Both the position numbers and the translations under genes were made by a program. A stretch of 64,000 bases of DNA. Source: an uncultured Bacillota bacterium (GTDB lineage: Bacteria > Bacillota > Clostridia > Lachnospirales > CAG-274). The stretch lies in the NCBI GenBank assembly GCA_958426775.1, contig CATZZP010000002.1:1-64000 (forward strand), given 5' to 3'. A model generated the notes under the pieces. That model saw only the letters and a program-made list of their open reading frames with translations. It did not search any database and was not told where the DNA came from. Shown piece by piece: positions 34,935 to 43,583 of this stretch (positions within the stretch are counted from its first letter, which is position 1; every line of letters starts with the position of its first letter).

Positions 34935-35241
34935 AATAATCTCACTCTCTTATATTTATTTATTGCCCAAAAGGGCATTTTACGCTAAATATCATTTTAC
35001 CACACAGTATAGTTTAATATCAATAAAATATATTAACAATTTTCGCTGTAAAATGCCCCTTTATCTTGTCAAATAGCACAAAAACTTTATGACAAGCTTC
35101 GAAGTAAAATATAATAATTATGACGAATGTAACCTTTATAATTCAACACCAATATAATTAACATACGCCGTTGTTACTTATAGTCCGTTGCCTCATATTA
35201 TGTTTGTTTATATAATGAAAATAATTAGGAGGTATGTTTTT
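34935..35241. other. Gap between typA and the restriction-modification island
   Basis: No coding sequence is seen. The left part would hold the typA leader, with GCCCAAAAGGGCA forming a small hairpin near 34963-34977. The right part, from about 35090, shifts to the AT-rich composition of the island and ends in the controller promoter at 35176-35216. Confidence 0.6.
35176..35216 (+). promoter_or_regulatory. Controller-protein C-box and promoter
   Basis: ACTTATAGTCCGT (from 35176) matches the core of the operator used by C.Esp1396I-like restriction controllers as I remember it. TTGCCT (35188-35193) and TATAAT (35211-35216), 17 bp apart, follow immediately. The weaker right half-site would overlap the -35. 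This is the classical design in which the C protein first activates and then represses its own gene. The leader to the GTG at 35242 is about 20 nt. Confidence 0.72.
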
Positions 35242-35448
35242 GTGATAAAAATAGAATTTGGTAATAGAATTCGTGGTTTGCGAATAAAAGCAGGTCTCAG
35301 TCAAGAAAAATTCGCACTTAAAATAGGCATGGATAGGACATACTATGTCTCTGTAGAGGCAGGAAAAAGGAACATCTCTATTATAAATATCAAAAAAATT
35401 GCTGATGGATTCGGAATTACACTTCGCGAGCTTTTTGAAAACTTATAA
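35242..35448 (+). CDS. Restriction-modification controller protein (C protein)
   Basis: The 68-residue protein is a single helix-turn-helix: RGLRIKAGLSQEKFALKIGM then DRTYYVSVEAGKRNISIINI (about 10-50), typical of C proteins. It starts with GTG at 35242, nine bases after AGGAGG; longer in-frame starts extend through the promoter and are rejected. It would delay endonuclease expression until the host DNA is methylated. The endonuclease gene follows by 34 bp. Confidence 0.88.
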   Translation: MIKIEFGNRIRGLRIKAGLSQEKFALKIGMDRTYYVSVEAGKRNISIINIKKIADGFGITLRELFENL

Positions 35449-35482
35449 CTACGATGATAAAAATAAAGAGAGGGGTTATAAA

Positions 35483-36085
35483 ATGGCAACAAAAACCGAA
35501 TTATTTATTGAACTAGCAAATCCAAACTCAGAAGGAATAAGTCGATGGGTAGATACGTCTGAATTTGTAGGAAATTATGCTGATCTTAAATTTGGAAATG
35601 GAGCATCTTGGGCAAGAAAAGAATCAACTTTAGCAAAAAGATATATTATTGAGTTTGATAAAAGCATTACTCCAAGCAACGGAATTGATAGAATTCGCTT
35701 AAATGGATTTAATAACAATGATTACTCCCAGCATATTAGATCTGATATAAAAAAAATAATCAAATCTCAACGTTGTGTAATCTTGGGAACATCAAATCCG
35801 GAAGTAGATCATAAAAATGGAATGAAAAACGAGGGCAGAGTAATGAGAAACGAAAACCAAACTTTATCAGATTTTCAACCTCTAAGTAAAGCTGCCAACG
35901 ATGCAAAACGTCAATTTTGTAAAGAATGCATAAAAACTAAAAAAAGGTTTGATGCAAAGAAATTAGGCTACCCCATATCATTTTACAAGGGAACAGAAAA
36001 TCATAATATGGAGGAGGATTACTGCATAGGTTGCTATTGGTATGATCCTTTAGAGTTTAAAAAACATCTCAAGGGCAAGGAATAA
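35483..36085 (+). CDS. HNH endonuclease, probable type II restriction enzyme
   Basis: The predicted 200-residue protein has an HNH-like core: EVDHKNG (about 112-118), then QTLSDFQPLSKAANDAKRQF with the conserved asparagine, and two cysteine pairs (CKEC, and CIGC near the end) that may bind zinc. Its place behind a controller gene and facing two methyltransferases is the main evidence that it is the restriction enzyme. Specificity is unknown. The ATG at 35483 follows GAGAGG; an ORF start at 35399 inside the controller gene is less likely. Confidence 0.72.
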   Translation: MATKTELFIELANPNSEGISRWVDTSEFVGNYADLKFGNGASWARKESTLAKRYIIEFDKSITPSNGIDRIRLNGFNNNDYSQHIRSDIKKIIKSQRCVILGTSNPEVDHKNGMKNEGRVMRNENQTLSDFQPLSKAANDAKRQFCKECIKTKKRFDAKKLGYPISFYKGTENHNMEEDYCIGCYWYDPLEFKKHLKGKE

Positions 36086-36103
36086 TGTTTATTATTTTAA
36101 ATC

Positions 36104-36146
36104 AGATTCTTTGTCAATTTATAATGTAGTTGGCAAAGAATCTTTT
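36104..36146. terminator. Terminator between endonuclease and methyltransferase genes
   Basis: AGATTCTTTG (36104-36113) and CAAAGAATCT (36134-36143) are exact complements around a 20-base loop, followed by T residues on the plus strand. It separates the convergent genes. Confidence 0.82.
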
Positions 36147-36181
36147 TACATACTATGTAATTTATAAATAAAACCTGTTTT

Positions 36182-36973
36182 TTATTCATTTATTTTTTTA
36201 AATACAAAAATATATTCGTGCTTAAATATATAAAAATCACTTGCCAAAGCTCTATATCTCCAAATAGCCTTTTGATTAGCTTTTCCTTTAGTATCCTCAA
36301 AATTTTTAACCAATATAGCTTTCATTAAATAACCTCTTTGTAAAAATAAATTCATACAATGAAAACCTAATGGAATAATCTGAGATTTAGCGTATTTATC
36401 GCCTATTACTAATGCACAGTATCTATTTTTTTCAAGGTACTGACAAGTATTATCTATAATCCGCTCCATATTTTCTAAAAACTCATCTAAACTTTTAGAG
36501 TTAGATATGTCGTTGGGGTTTTGGGAAAATTTTATTATATCCCAGTAAGGTGGGTGCATTATAACAAATTGAATTTTTTTAATGCCGATTTCTGACAGAA
36601 TTTTACTAATATTAATGTTCTTACTATCTCCAATATAAATTCTACTAGAGCAAAAATCATTCTTTTCAATTTTCAATCTCTCATAAGCATCTGTTGCAAC
36701 AGACTCTTGAAGTTCTATACCTATGGAGTTGCGATTCAGCCTTTGTGCTTCAATTAAGGAAGTTCCGCTTCCCATAAAAGGATCTAAAATCCAGTCGCCT
36801 TTTTTTGTATATCTCCTAAATAGTTGATTTGGAATTTGAGGAATAAAATTACCATGATAACTACCGTTATGTACCCCGGAATTATCTCGTCTATCAATCA
36901 ACCAAAGTGAATCCGTATAAATATCATCATATTCCTTCCACTTTGACATATCTAAATCATTGTACTTTGCCAT
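36182..36973 (-). CDS. DNA methyltransferase, beta-type N4-cytosine/N6-adenine class
   Basis: The protein (263 residues) has the amino-methyltransferase motifs in beta order: the catalytic MHPPYWDIIKF (about 139-149, motif IV) lies after the AdoMet site DPFMGSGTSLIEAQ (about 63-76, motif I), so the order needs checking; the PF01555-like layout is common in type II enzymes. It could modify N4 of cytosine or N6 of adenine. It starts four bases after the stop of the next upstream methyltransferase, with AGGTGAT as the binding site. Confidence 0.85.
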   Translation of the reverse strand: MAKYNDLDMSKWKEYDDIYTDSLWLIDRRDNSGVHNGSYHGNFIPQIPNQLFRRYTKKGDWILDPFMGSGTSLIEAQRLNRNSIGIELQESVATDAYERLKIEKNDFCSSRIYIGDSKNINISKILSEIGIKKIQFVIMHPPYWDIIKFSQNPNDISNSKSLDEFLENMERIIDNTCQYLEKNRYCALVIGDKYAKSQIIPLGFHCMNLFLQRGYLMKAILVKNFEDTKGKANQKAIWRYRALASDFYIFKHEYIFVFKKINE

Positions 36974-36977
36974 AAAA

Positions 36978-37985
36978 TCACCTATTTTTTATAAGACAAT
37001 GCAAATATTCAACTGTAGATTTTGCCTTGTGATTTCTATTTTCTTCTTTATCTGCTTTAAATCTGCGATAGTCTGTTGTTATTACTTCATAGTTGCCATA
37101 TTTAAACATAATATTCTTTATTGTATCCGAATCCATTAATCCTTCATTATTGTAGCTTAAAAATATATATTTAAAATTTGCATTTGCAATTAAATCCTCA
37201 AATACATTACTTACGGTTCTCTTAGAGCAAAACATGCTTTTTTGTTTGCTATAGTCACGAAGACCTGATTTGCCACTTAAAATAGGATTATCATACCTTG
37301 AAATTGTTTCTAGTACATGATAATTTGAGCAATACTGCCTTGCATTATATGGCGGATCAAGATATAAAACATCCCCTTTAATTCTTCTAATTAATTCATT
37401 AATATCTTCATTGTAAACTATTCCATCATCACAACCGTCAATAATAGGCAACAACTCCAATACAAAATTTTTATCCGCCGATTTTTTTATATGCTTTAAG
37501 AAAGCTCCATATACAGAAGCCGTATTTGCAAATTTATCAATAGAATTTATTAAACTTGCCAAAAAATAATAATATTGATTAGAGCTGATTAATTTATTTT
37601 TTAAAAGAAATTCAAGTTTCTGTCTAATAGCATCACACTTTCTGCCATTATAATCAGTAAAATAGTTACGACCGCTTCCCGATCCATTGCAATAATTTTT
37701 ATAAATAAATCCATTAATTCCCTCAAGTTCATTTAACTCTTTCAAGAGCGAAGTATCTATTGGTGAATTGTTTTCGATATAATGCTTTGAAAGAATATAG
37801 CTATAGTGCTGAATATCATTAGAAATAACAGTACACCCATTTTCCTTAAATTTTGCTCCTACAACACCTGTTCCTGCAAATAAGTCTGCAAAAACAAAAT
37901 TATCACCTTTTTTATATTCTGTAATATCATAAATCGAATCTTGCAAAAAATTCAATAAAGAAAGTTTAGAACCTATATAGTTCAT
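36978..37985 (-). CDS. D12-class N6-adenine DNA methyltransferase
   Basis: This 335-residue protein starts MNYIGSKLSLL, with the AdoMet loop FADLFAGTGVVGAKF (about 32-46), and has the catalytic LYLDPPYNARQYCSNYH near 202-218. The order of motifs and the GSK start fit the Dam-like D12 (alpha) group. Together with the second methyltransferase, of another class, it suggests that each strand of an asymmetric target is methylated by a different enzyme. AGAGGA precedes the ATG. Confidence 0.88.
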   Translation of the reverse strand: MNYIGSKLSLLNFLQDSIYDITEYKKGDNFVFADLFAGTGVVGAKFKENGCTVISNDIQHYSYILSKHYIENNSPIDTSLLKELNELEGINGFIYKNYCNGSGSGRNYFTDYNGRKCDAIRQKLEFLLKNKLISSNQYYYFLASLINSIDKFANTASVYGAFLKHIKKSADKNFVLELLPIIDGCDDGIVYNEDINELIRRIKGDVLYLDPPYNARQYCSNYHVLETISRYDNPILSGKSGLRDYSKQKSMFCSKRTVSNVFEDLIANANFKYIFLSYNNEGLMDSDTIKNIMFKYGNYEVITTDYRRFKADKEENRNHKAKSTVEYLHCLIKNR

Positions 37986-38036
37986 ATCTTAATCCTCTTA
38001 CCTAATAAGCTATATTTTCACAATTTTATACGGCTA

Positions 38037-38065
38037 ATTATAGCACAATAACCTTAAAAACTCAA
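38037..38065 (-). promoter_or_regulatory. Promoter of the methyltransferase pair
   Basis: On the minus strand TTGAGT (38060-38065) is 17 bp from TATAAT (38037-38042). It has no C-box, in keeping with constitutive methylation. Confidence 0.68.
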
Positions 38066-38077
38066 CTGTTTTATATT

Positions 38078-39418
38078 TTATTTATTCCTTAATCCATCCT
38101 TCTTTTTCATTCTTACAAGAAACACAACCGCCAAAACCGTTACAAGGGCAGAGGTAACAGATGTATTAAGCCAGATACCCTCAAGACCCAGGGGGTAGAG
38201 TAATACAAGGAGAATAAGAGGTAAAACAAAGGTATTTGCCACCGACAGCACTGTTGCAGGGGAAACCTTGTTTACGGCAATCATAAAGCTTTGTACTGTA
38301 AAGGGAAGCCACCTTGTTAAATATGTCAGGCTGTAAAGCCAAAGTGCGGAAACAGAGGCAGCAAGCAGGCCGCCCTGACTATCCTTTAAAAACATGGTAA
38401 CTATTTCTTCAGGGAATATAACCATAACAGCCACGCCCAGAAAAGAAATAACCGCACTTGCCCCGAAGCAGCATTTAACAAGTCCTTTTACCCTTGCCTT
38501 ATTTTCGGCACCCCAGTTATAGCCTATGGCAGGCTGCAGGGAGTCGCAGGCACCGTACAACAACTGCTGTACAATGTCGCCTATATACATTAATATGCCG
38601 TAAATGCTTACTGCCTGTGAGCCGCCCATATCAAGCAAAACAATATTCATAATAATAGAGGTGAGCTTTGCGGCAGTGTTGCTTAAAAAGTTAGGACCTC
38701 CGCTTATTACAAAGCGTTTAATAATATCAAGGGAAAATTTGGGCTTGCAAAAGCTGAGGACAAGCTTTTTTGCCGCAAAGGGGTATAACATAATAACAGC
38801 ACATATAATCATACCCAGAGAAACGGCAATAGGTGAGCCCTCTATACCCATATTAAGACCTGCAAAGCAGAAAAACTCCAGCACAAGTATAAATATTGAC
38901 ATAAGAATATTAATAAACATACTGCTTTTTATTTTTCCGCAGATACGCAAAAAGTTATCCATGGCAAAAACAATATTTGTCAAAGGGGAAAAAATTGCAT
39001 ATATGCGTAAATACAGCATTGCCTGCCTTTTTAGCTCTCCCTCTGCACCCATGACACTGAAAAAAACAGGGGCAAGAGCATACAATATAATACCCGAAAT
39101 AATGCCTACAGCAATTATGGTTATACAGGCACAGGTAAAATAATTTTTTGCCTTATCCTCCTGATTTTGACCTAAAGCTATGGAAATAGGTACAGAGGCA
39201 CCAACACCGATTAAGTCTGCAAGGGAAAAATTAATAGCTATAAAGGGAAAGGCAAGGTTTACTGCGGCAAATGCCTCCTCACCTAGATAATTACCTACCA
39301 GTATACCGTCAAAAAGTCCCCAAAGAGAGGAAGCAATCATACCGATTGAGCCGGGTACCGCCACCATAAAAAACAGTTTTAAAATTTTGGTTTTTGTATA
39401 TAGATTATAGCTGTCCAT
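38078..39418 (-). CDS. MATE family efflux transporter
   Basis: The 446-residue membrane protein has twelve hydrophobic helices in two MATE halves, with SIGMIASSLWGLFDGILVGNYLGEEAFAAVN (seen in parts, about 18-48) at the N-terminus. It exports drugs or metabolites by sodium or proton exchange. It overlaps the MarR gene by 14 bp, so the regulator and exporter form one unit under the operator at 39902. Confidence 0.92.
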   Translation of the reverse strand: MDSYNLYTKTKILKLFFMVAVPGSIGMIASSLWGLFDGILVGNYLGEEAFAAVNLAFPFIAINFSLADLIGVGASVPISIALGQNQEDKAKNYFTCACITIIAVGIISGIILYALAPVFFSVMGAEGELKRQAMLYLRIYAIFSPLTNIVFAMDNFLRICGKIKSSMFINILMSIFILVLEFFCFAGLNMGIEGSPIAVSLGMIICAVIMLYPFAAKKLVLSFCKPKFSLDIIKRFVISGGPNFLSNTAAKLTSIIMNIVLLDMGGSQAVSIYGILMYIGDIVQQLLYGACDSLQPAIGYNWGAENKARVKGLVKCCFGASAVISFLGVAVMVIFPEEIVTMFLKDSQGGLLAASVSALWLYSLTYLTRWLPFTVQSFMIAVNKVSPATVLSVANTFVLPLILLVLLYPLGLEGIWLNTSVTSALVTVLAVVFLVRMKKKDGLRNK

Positions 39419-39863
39419 CTGACTTCTCCTTAATTTTGTTAAATTCCTCGGAAAAGGCTTTGCTGAAATGTTCTACAGCCTCTATAAACTTGGGAGAAAA
39501 GCTTTCAAGGGTGCTTGTCATAGCCGCCTCCTCTGCCTTATATAATTTGCTTAAAAGGTTGTTGGCATATTCTTTGCCCTTTTCGGTAAGAACAATATAT
39601 TTTTCCTTAAAATGACGTTGGGGAACAAACTCAATATATCCCTCTGCAAGAACATTTTTAACAATGGTGTTAATTGTTGTACGGGGGATAAGCATTTCAT
39701 TGCAGATTTCCTTTTGGGAATGAGGCTTGCCGTCATTTATGGTATAGAAAAAGGCTAAGGTATTTTCGTTAATTCCCAGCCACCTTGAAAAAAGGTAATA
39801 AACACCGTCAATCTGAGAGGTTGCCGTAATCATTCGTCTGACAATTTCATAATTATTATCCAT
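39405..39863 (-). CDS. MarR family regulator
   Basis: The product (152 residues) has a MarR winged helix: KEICNEMLIPRTTINTIVKN (about 55-74) followed by the wing with KEKYIVLTEKGKEYA. The ATG at 39863 follows AAAGGAAG; upstream in-frame codons would run through the operator. It probably represses itself and the MATE gene until a toxic ligand binds. Confidence 0.92.
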   Translation of the reverse strand: MDNNYEIVRRMITATSQIDGVYYLFSRWLGINENTLAFFYTINDGKPHSQKEICNEMLIPRTTINTIVKNVLAEGYIEFVPQRHFKEKYIVLTEKGKEYANNLLSKLYKAEEAAMTSTLESFSPKFIEAVEHFSKAFSEEFNKIKEKSDGQL

Positions 39864-39877
39864 TGATTTTCTTCCTT

Positions 39878-39926
39878 TAATCCGAAATCGTATTGATATT
39901 ATAATCCGATTTCGGATTATTGTCAA
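39878..39926 (-). promoter_or_regulatory. MarR operator inside a consensus promoter
   Basis: On the minus strand TTGACA (39921-39926) and TATAAT (39898-39903) are exactly 17 bp apart. The spacer is filled by TAATCCGA-TT-TCGGATTA (39902-39919), a palindrome with 8-bp arms. A second related site, TAATCCGAAATCG (39878-39890), covers the start of the transcript. Bound repressor would shut out RNA polymerase. Confidence 0.85.
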
Positions 39927-39960
39927 TACTTATTAAATAAAAAAGCAGTGCAAAAAAATC

Positions 39961-40058
39961 GGCTCTGTAATATTGGTGCAATTTTCAACAACACACAATA
40001 TTACAGAACCGTAATTGCAAAAACAGAACCGTCCGACTTAACTAACGGTTCTGTTTTT
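39961..40058. terminator. Two hairpins before the MarR promoter, after dut
   Basis: The right stem, AAAAACAGAACCGT (40019-40032) with ACGGTTCTGTTTTT (40045-40058), has A and T runs, so it can end transcripts in either direction and would serve dut. The left stem, 39961-39975 with 39996-40010, is a 15-bp inverted repeat with one mismatch and repeats the CAGAACC motif. Confidence 0.75.
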
Positions 40059-40101
40059 GTGGTTTATATAGGAGGAAGATTATAAAACAAAATTTTATTT
40101 C

Positions 40102-40614
40102 TTACTTTCCGCTGCTGCCAAGCTTACCTGCTCCTCTTTGTGAGGGGTAGTTGTTAATTTCCTCGGGAGCAATCTCTTTTACTCCCAATTCATTGTGTAC
40201 ATTATGTACTATAGCCTGGAAAAGAGCCTTTTCATAAGGATAGATAATCATAGTATCCTCAATTAAGGACTTAATGCTTTCAGGCAGAGTGCTTAAATCA
40301 CTTTTAAGTATAACAAGCGGTTTGTTATTACAATTAGTGGTTGCAAGAAACCACTCACCTCTGTAGCCTGAATCAATAACACCTGCACTGTACTTTATGC
40401 CCTTACTGCCGCTTGAACCACGCTCCTGTATCTGCATATAGTAGTCAACAGGGATAACGCTTGCTATGCCTGTAGGTACAAGGCGTGTCTGATGAGGAGG
40501 TATAACTAAATAGTCCTCATCAAAGCAGGGATAAATATCATAGCCTGCATTCCATTCGTCCTTTTGAGGAATTATAGCACCCTCTCTTAATTTAGCAAAT
40601 AATATATTATCCAT
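40102..40614 (-). CDS. dut: dUTP diphosphatase family protein
   Basis: The product (170 residues) has trimeric dUTPase motifs: NAGYDIYP (motif 1), RGSSGSKGI (2), AGVIDSGYRGEW (3) and a C-terminal SQRGAGKLGSSG resembling motif 5. It would split dUTP to dUMP and pyrophosphate, keeping uracil out of DNA; the family also contains dCTP deaminases, so dUTPase is the likely but not certain activity. The ATG at 40614 follows AAGGAG. It is the last gene after nrdD and nrdG. Confidence 0.88.
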   Translation of the reverse strand: MDNILFAKLREGAIIPQKDEWNAGYDIYPCFDEDYLVIPPHQTRLVPTGIASVIPVDYYMQIQERGSSGSKGIKYSAGVIDSGYRGEWFLATTNCNNKPLVILKSDLSTLPESIKSLIEDTMIIYPYEKALFQAIVHNVHNELGVKEIAPEEINNYPSQRGAGKLGSSGK

Positions 40615-40624
40615 AAAAAACTCC

Positions 40625-41119
40625 TTACTCATAGTTATAAGGCACAACCTCGCCCTTTTTAAGGGTAGCCTGTACATCTATGACACGCTGGTTACTGCTG
40701 CCTCGCCAATGTAATTGAGGGTCCTTAAGCTCCTCAACAAAGCGACCGTCAATTACTACATCAACATATTCCATAACAGGCAGATTACTTACTGTCTCCC
40801 AAAGAAAGCCTGTATACAGCCAAATATTTTTTTTAGGGCATTTTTCCTTATATTTTTTGGCAAGGCGGGTAACCTCCTCCCTGTTTTCCGGGTGAAGAGG
40901 GTCACCTCCGCTGAAGGTTATACCTGATATATAGCCCTTACTGCCCTCTGAGAAAAGCTCTCTTTCAGCCGCCTCGTCAAATAAAACGCCTCCGTTTATA
41001 TCCCAGGTAATAGGGTTATGACAATTTTCGCACTGATGGGTACAGCCTGCAACCCACAATACTGTCCTTAACCCCTCACCGTTTAACATATCATCATGTG
41101 TTATATTATGGTATCTCAT
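40625..41119 (-). CDS. nrdG: Anaerobic ribonucleotide reductase activase
   Basis: NrdG (164 residues) is a radical SAM enzyme that puts the glycyl radical on NrdD. Its 4Fe-4S cysteines are Cys26, Cys30 and Cys33 in GCTHQCENCHNP. TFSGGDPLHPEN near 70 is the SAM-binding GGE-like strand. It follows nrdD by 24 bp, the usual order. Confidence 0.96.
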   Translation of the reverse strand: MRYHNITHDDMLNGEGLRTVLWVAGCTHQCENCHNPITWDINGGVLFDEAAERELFSEGSKGYISGITFSGGDPLHPENREEVTRLAKKYKEKCPKKNIWLYTGFLWETVSNLPVMEYVDVVIDGRFVEELKDPQLHWRGSSNQRVIDVQATLKKGEVVPYNYE

Positions 41120-41143
41120 GTTACTTCTTACCTTTTCATACTA

Positions 41144-43306
41144 TTACATACTTTTTCTGTCGGCAATTTCTGCCATTTTTGCATCATTAAGACGGGTATC
41201 GCCGTTTACTCTTGAATAGGATAGATAGCCGTTCATTCTTTCTATCTTAGTTAAGTTTTTACTGCCGCACTTAGGGCAAACGTCCATATCAAGCTCTTCA
41301 TGTCCGCAGTCATCGCAGTAGGATAAGGAAAGGTTTACACCCTCGTAAAAGCCCATATCCATAGCTCTGTAAACAAGGGTCTTAACAGCGTCCAGATTAT
41401 AGGCGATAGGGTATTTAACATACTGTATTTTGCCGCCGTTCATTAAATTCCAGAAACGCTTTTCAAGGTCCTGCTTTTCAATAGGTGTAATTTCCTCGCT
41501 TACGTGGCAGTGGAAGCTGTTTGACACATACTCTCTGTCGGAAACATGCTCAATAATGCCGTATTTCTTTCTGAACTGCTTAACCTGTAAGCCGCAAAGG
41601 CTTTCGGCAGGTGTACCGTAAAGTGCGTAAAGAATACCGTCCTCTTTCTTGAATTGGTCAACCTTTTTATTAATATATTCCATAACCTCTATTGCAAACT
41701 GACCGTCCTCAACAAGGCTGTTCTGATTATAAAGCTCCTGCAATTCGTTAAGTGCCGTAATACCAAAGCTTATGGTACAGGACTTAAGCAAAGGCTTAAT
41801 CTTGTCAGATGGTTTGAGATGACCGCCGTAGAAGCCTCCCTCGCAGTAGGCGACAGGGTTGGTTGACGCCTTCATTTCGCCAAGGTAGTCAATAGTCTTT
41901 TTGTGGATTTTTCTTATCATTTCAAGGTAGTAGTCAAGGACCTCATAGAAATCTCTGCTTTCTGCCCTTGCCTTAGCTAAAATCATAGGCAGATGAAGGC
42001 TGATAGCACCAAGGTTAAAGCGACCTACGGTAATTGCCTTGTCATTTTCATCGGCAGGTGCCATACCGCCTCTTTCAAACCAGAGTGAAAGGAAGGCACG
42101 ACAGCCCATAGGACTTATTACAACACCGTATTTCTTATAAGCCTCAGCCACATAGCTGTCACCTGTAAGACTTAACCAGTCGGGGTACATAGTCTTGGCT
42201 GAACAGCTTAAGCCTGCCTCAAATACGTCATAAAGCTCACAGCCCTCTCCGTGAAGGTTCTTGTCAAACAAAAATACAATCTTAGGGAAAAGCACGGGCT
42301 TTTTGTTGCCTGCCTTGCCCTGACCATTTTCATGTACCTTAAGAGCAGTAATAGCTGCCATTTTACCAAATCTGTCCTTGGCAAGACCTAAGGTAATTGT
42401 AATAAAGGGATAGTCGCCTCTTGAAGAGCCTACGGAGTTAAGCTTATATTCAAGACCCTGGAAGCCCTGCTCAAACTCACGCTTAACCTTTGCAACAGCC
42501 TTGGAGTCAATAAATTCCTCGTCCTCAGCTGTAAGGCTGTCCTTGGTCTGTAACAGAATTTCCTTTATTTCATCATAGTATTTGTTATAGCTCTTTTCGG
42601 CATAAGGAGCCAAAATCTTATCAATTTCAGGCACGGTAAAGCCACCGTACTGCTGACTTGCCGTTGAAAGCACCACGTCGCCTATAACATCAAAGGCAAC
42701 GGTCAGGGTCTTAGGCTCGTTATACCAGAGGTTACCCATTTCAAAGCCGCCTTTAAGCACGTTTGCCATATCAAAAAGACAGCAGTTCATGGTATCACGT
42801 CTTGCAGACATATCGTGGATATAGATATAACCGTCACGGCAAGCCTGCTTTTCCTCTGTTGTAAGGAAAAACTTCTGATAAAGCTCCTTATTTAAGTGGT
42901 TATATATAAGGCTGCGCTTTGTAGCAACCAAAGCAGAGTCGGTGTTGGAGTTTTCCTTATCGCCTATATACATAATGGACTGTGCCTTCTGATAAACATC
43001 ATCAAGCATATGCACAAAATCCTTTTTATAGTTACGGTAGTCCTTGTAGCTTTTGGCAACCTTAGGCTCAATATCCTCTAAGGCACTTTCCACAAGGTTG
43101 TGCATAGTCTGGATAGGAATTTTCTTTAGATTGTTTTGCTCAATACGGCTTGTAATGCGGTCAATAACATTGTCGTACTCTTCCTTGGTAAAGGTGTACA
43201 TAACTCGGTTAGCCGATTTTGTAATAGCCTTTATAATTTTAGAGGGATCGAAAGCCTCTAATGTACCGTCCTTTTTAATAATAAATACCTGCTCTAAATC
43301 CGCCAT
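41144..43306 (-). CDS. nrdD: Anaerobic ribonucleoside-triphosphate reductase
   Basis: NrdD (720 residues) reduces ribonucleotides to deoxynucleotides without oxygen. An ATP-cone allosteric domain covers about 1-95; the catalytic barrel follows. Near the C-terminus two CxxC pairs (CDDC, CPKC) bind zinc, and the glycyl radical site is in RMNGYLSYSR. GAGGGAGG precedes the ATG. The enzyme is inactivated by oxygen, supporting a strict anaerobe. Confidence 0.97.
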   Translation of the reverse strand: MADLEQVFIIKKDGTLEAFDPSKIIKAITKSANRVMYTFTKEEYDNVIDRITSRIEQNNLKKIPIQTMHNLVESALEDIEPKVAKSYKDYRNYKKDFVHMLDDVYQKAQSIMYIGDKENSNTDSALVATKRSLIYNHLNKELYQKFFLTTEEKQACRDGYIYIHDMSARRDTMNCCLFDMANVLKGGFEMGNLWYNEPKTLTVAFDVIGDVVLSTASQQYGGFTVPEIDKILAPYAEKSYNKYYDEIKEILLQTKDSLTAEDEEFIDSKAVAKVKREFEQGFQGLEYKLNSVGSSRGDYPFITITLGLAKDRFGKMAAITALKVHENGQGKAGNKKPVLFPKIVFLFDKNLHGEGCELYDVFEAGLSCSAKTMYPDWLSLTGDSYVAEAYKKYGVVISPMGCRAFLSLWFERGGMAPADENDKAITVGRFNLGAISLHLPMILAKARAESRDFYEVLDYYLEMIRKIHKKTIDYLGEMKASTNPVAYCEGGFYGGHLKPSDKIKPLLKSCTISFGITALNELQELYNQNSLVEDGQFAIEVMEYINKKVDQFKKEDGILYALYGTPAESLCGLQVKQFRKKYGIIEHVSDREYVSNSFHCHVSEEITPIEKQDLEKRFWNLMNGGKIQYVKYPIAYNLDAVKTLVYRAMDMGFYEGVNLSLSYCDDCGHEELDMDVCPKCGSKNLTKIERMNGYLSYSRVNGDTRLNDAKMAEIADRKSM

Positions 43307-43374
43307 TTAAAATACCTCCCTCTTAAAATTTTGTGTTTAACGCTTTTTTTAGCGGTTTGTAAAGTTTAATAATT

Positions 43375-43426
43375 TACTATATTTCGTGTAAACAATATTT
43401 TACCACCACAATATATAGTATGTCAA
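43375..43426 (-). promoter_or_regulatory. NrdR box pair in the nrdD promoter
   Basis: CCACAATATATAGTAT (43406-43421) and TACTATATTTCGTGTA (43375-43390) both match the NrdR box (ACACwATATATwGTGT on one strand) and start exactly 31 bp apart, as typical pairs do. On the minus strand TTGACA (43421-43426) and TAAAAT (43397-43402) flank the first box by an 18-bp spacer; the second lies near the transcription start. ATP/dATP-sensing NrdR would repress here. Confidence 0.85.
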
Positions 43427-43555
43427 TAGGCTTTATATACAAAAATGTTATCAACACTTCAATGCCGCTTATTTGCTGATAAACCTTTGAAAAAAAATTT
43501 TTATTAACACGATATGTGGATATTTTTGTGGATAATTTACGGCAAATTTGCCAAA

Positions 43556-43583
43556 TAAAAAAAGCCGTATGGCTACGGCTTTA
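43556..43583 (-). terminator. Intrinsic terminator of the sensor kinase gene
   Basis: AAAGCCGTA (43561-43569) pairs with TACGGCTTT (43574-43582); on the minus strand a seven-T tract follows. It overlaps the kinase stop codon. Confidence 0.88.

Noticed and set aside
35188..35241. Longer N-terminus for the controller protein
   Set aside because: The extra codons run through the -35 and -10 elements and the ribosome binding site; the GTG at 35242 has correct spacing from AGGAGG.
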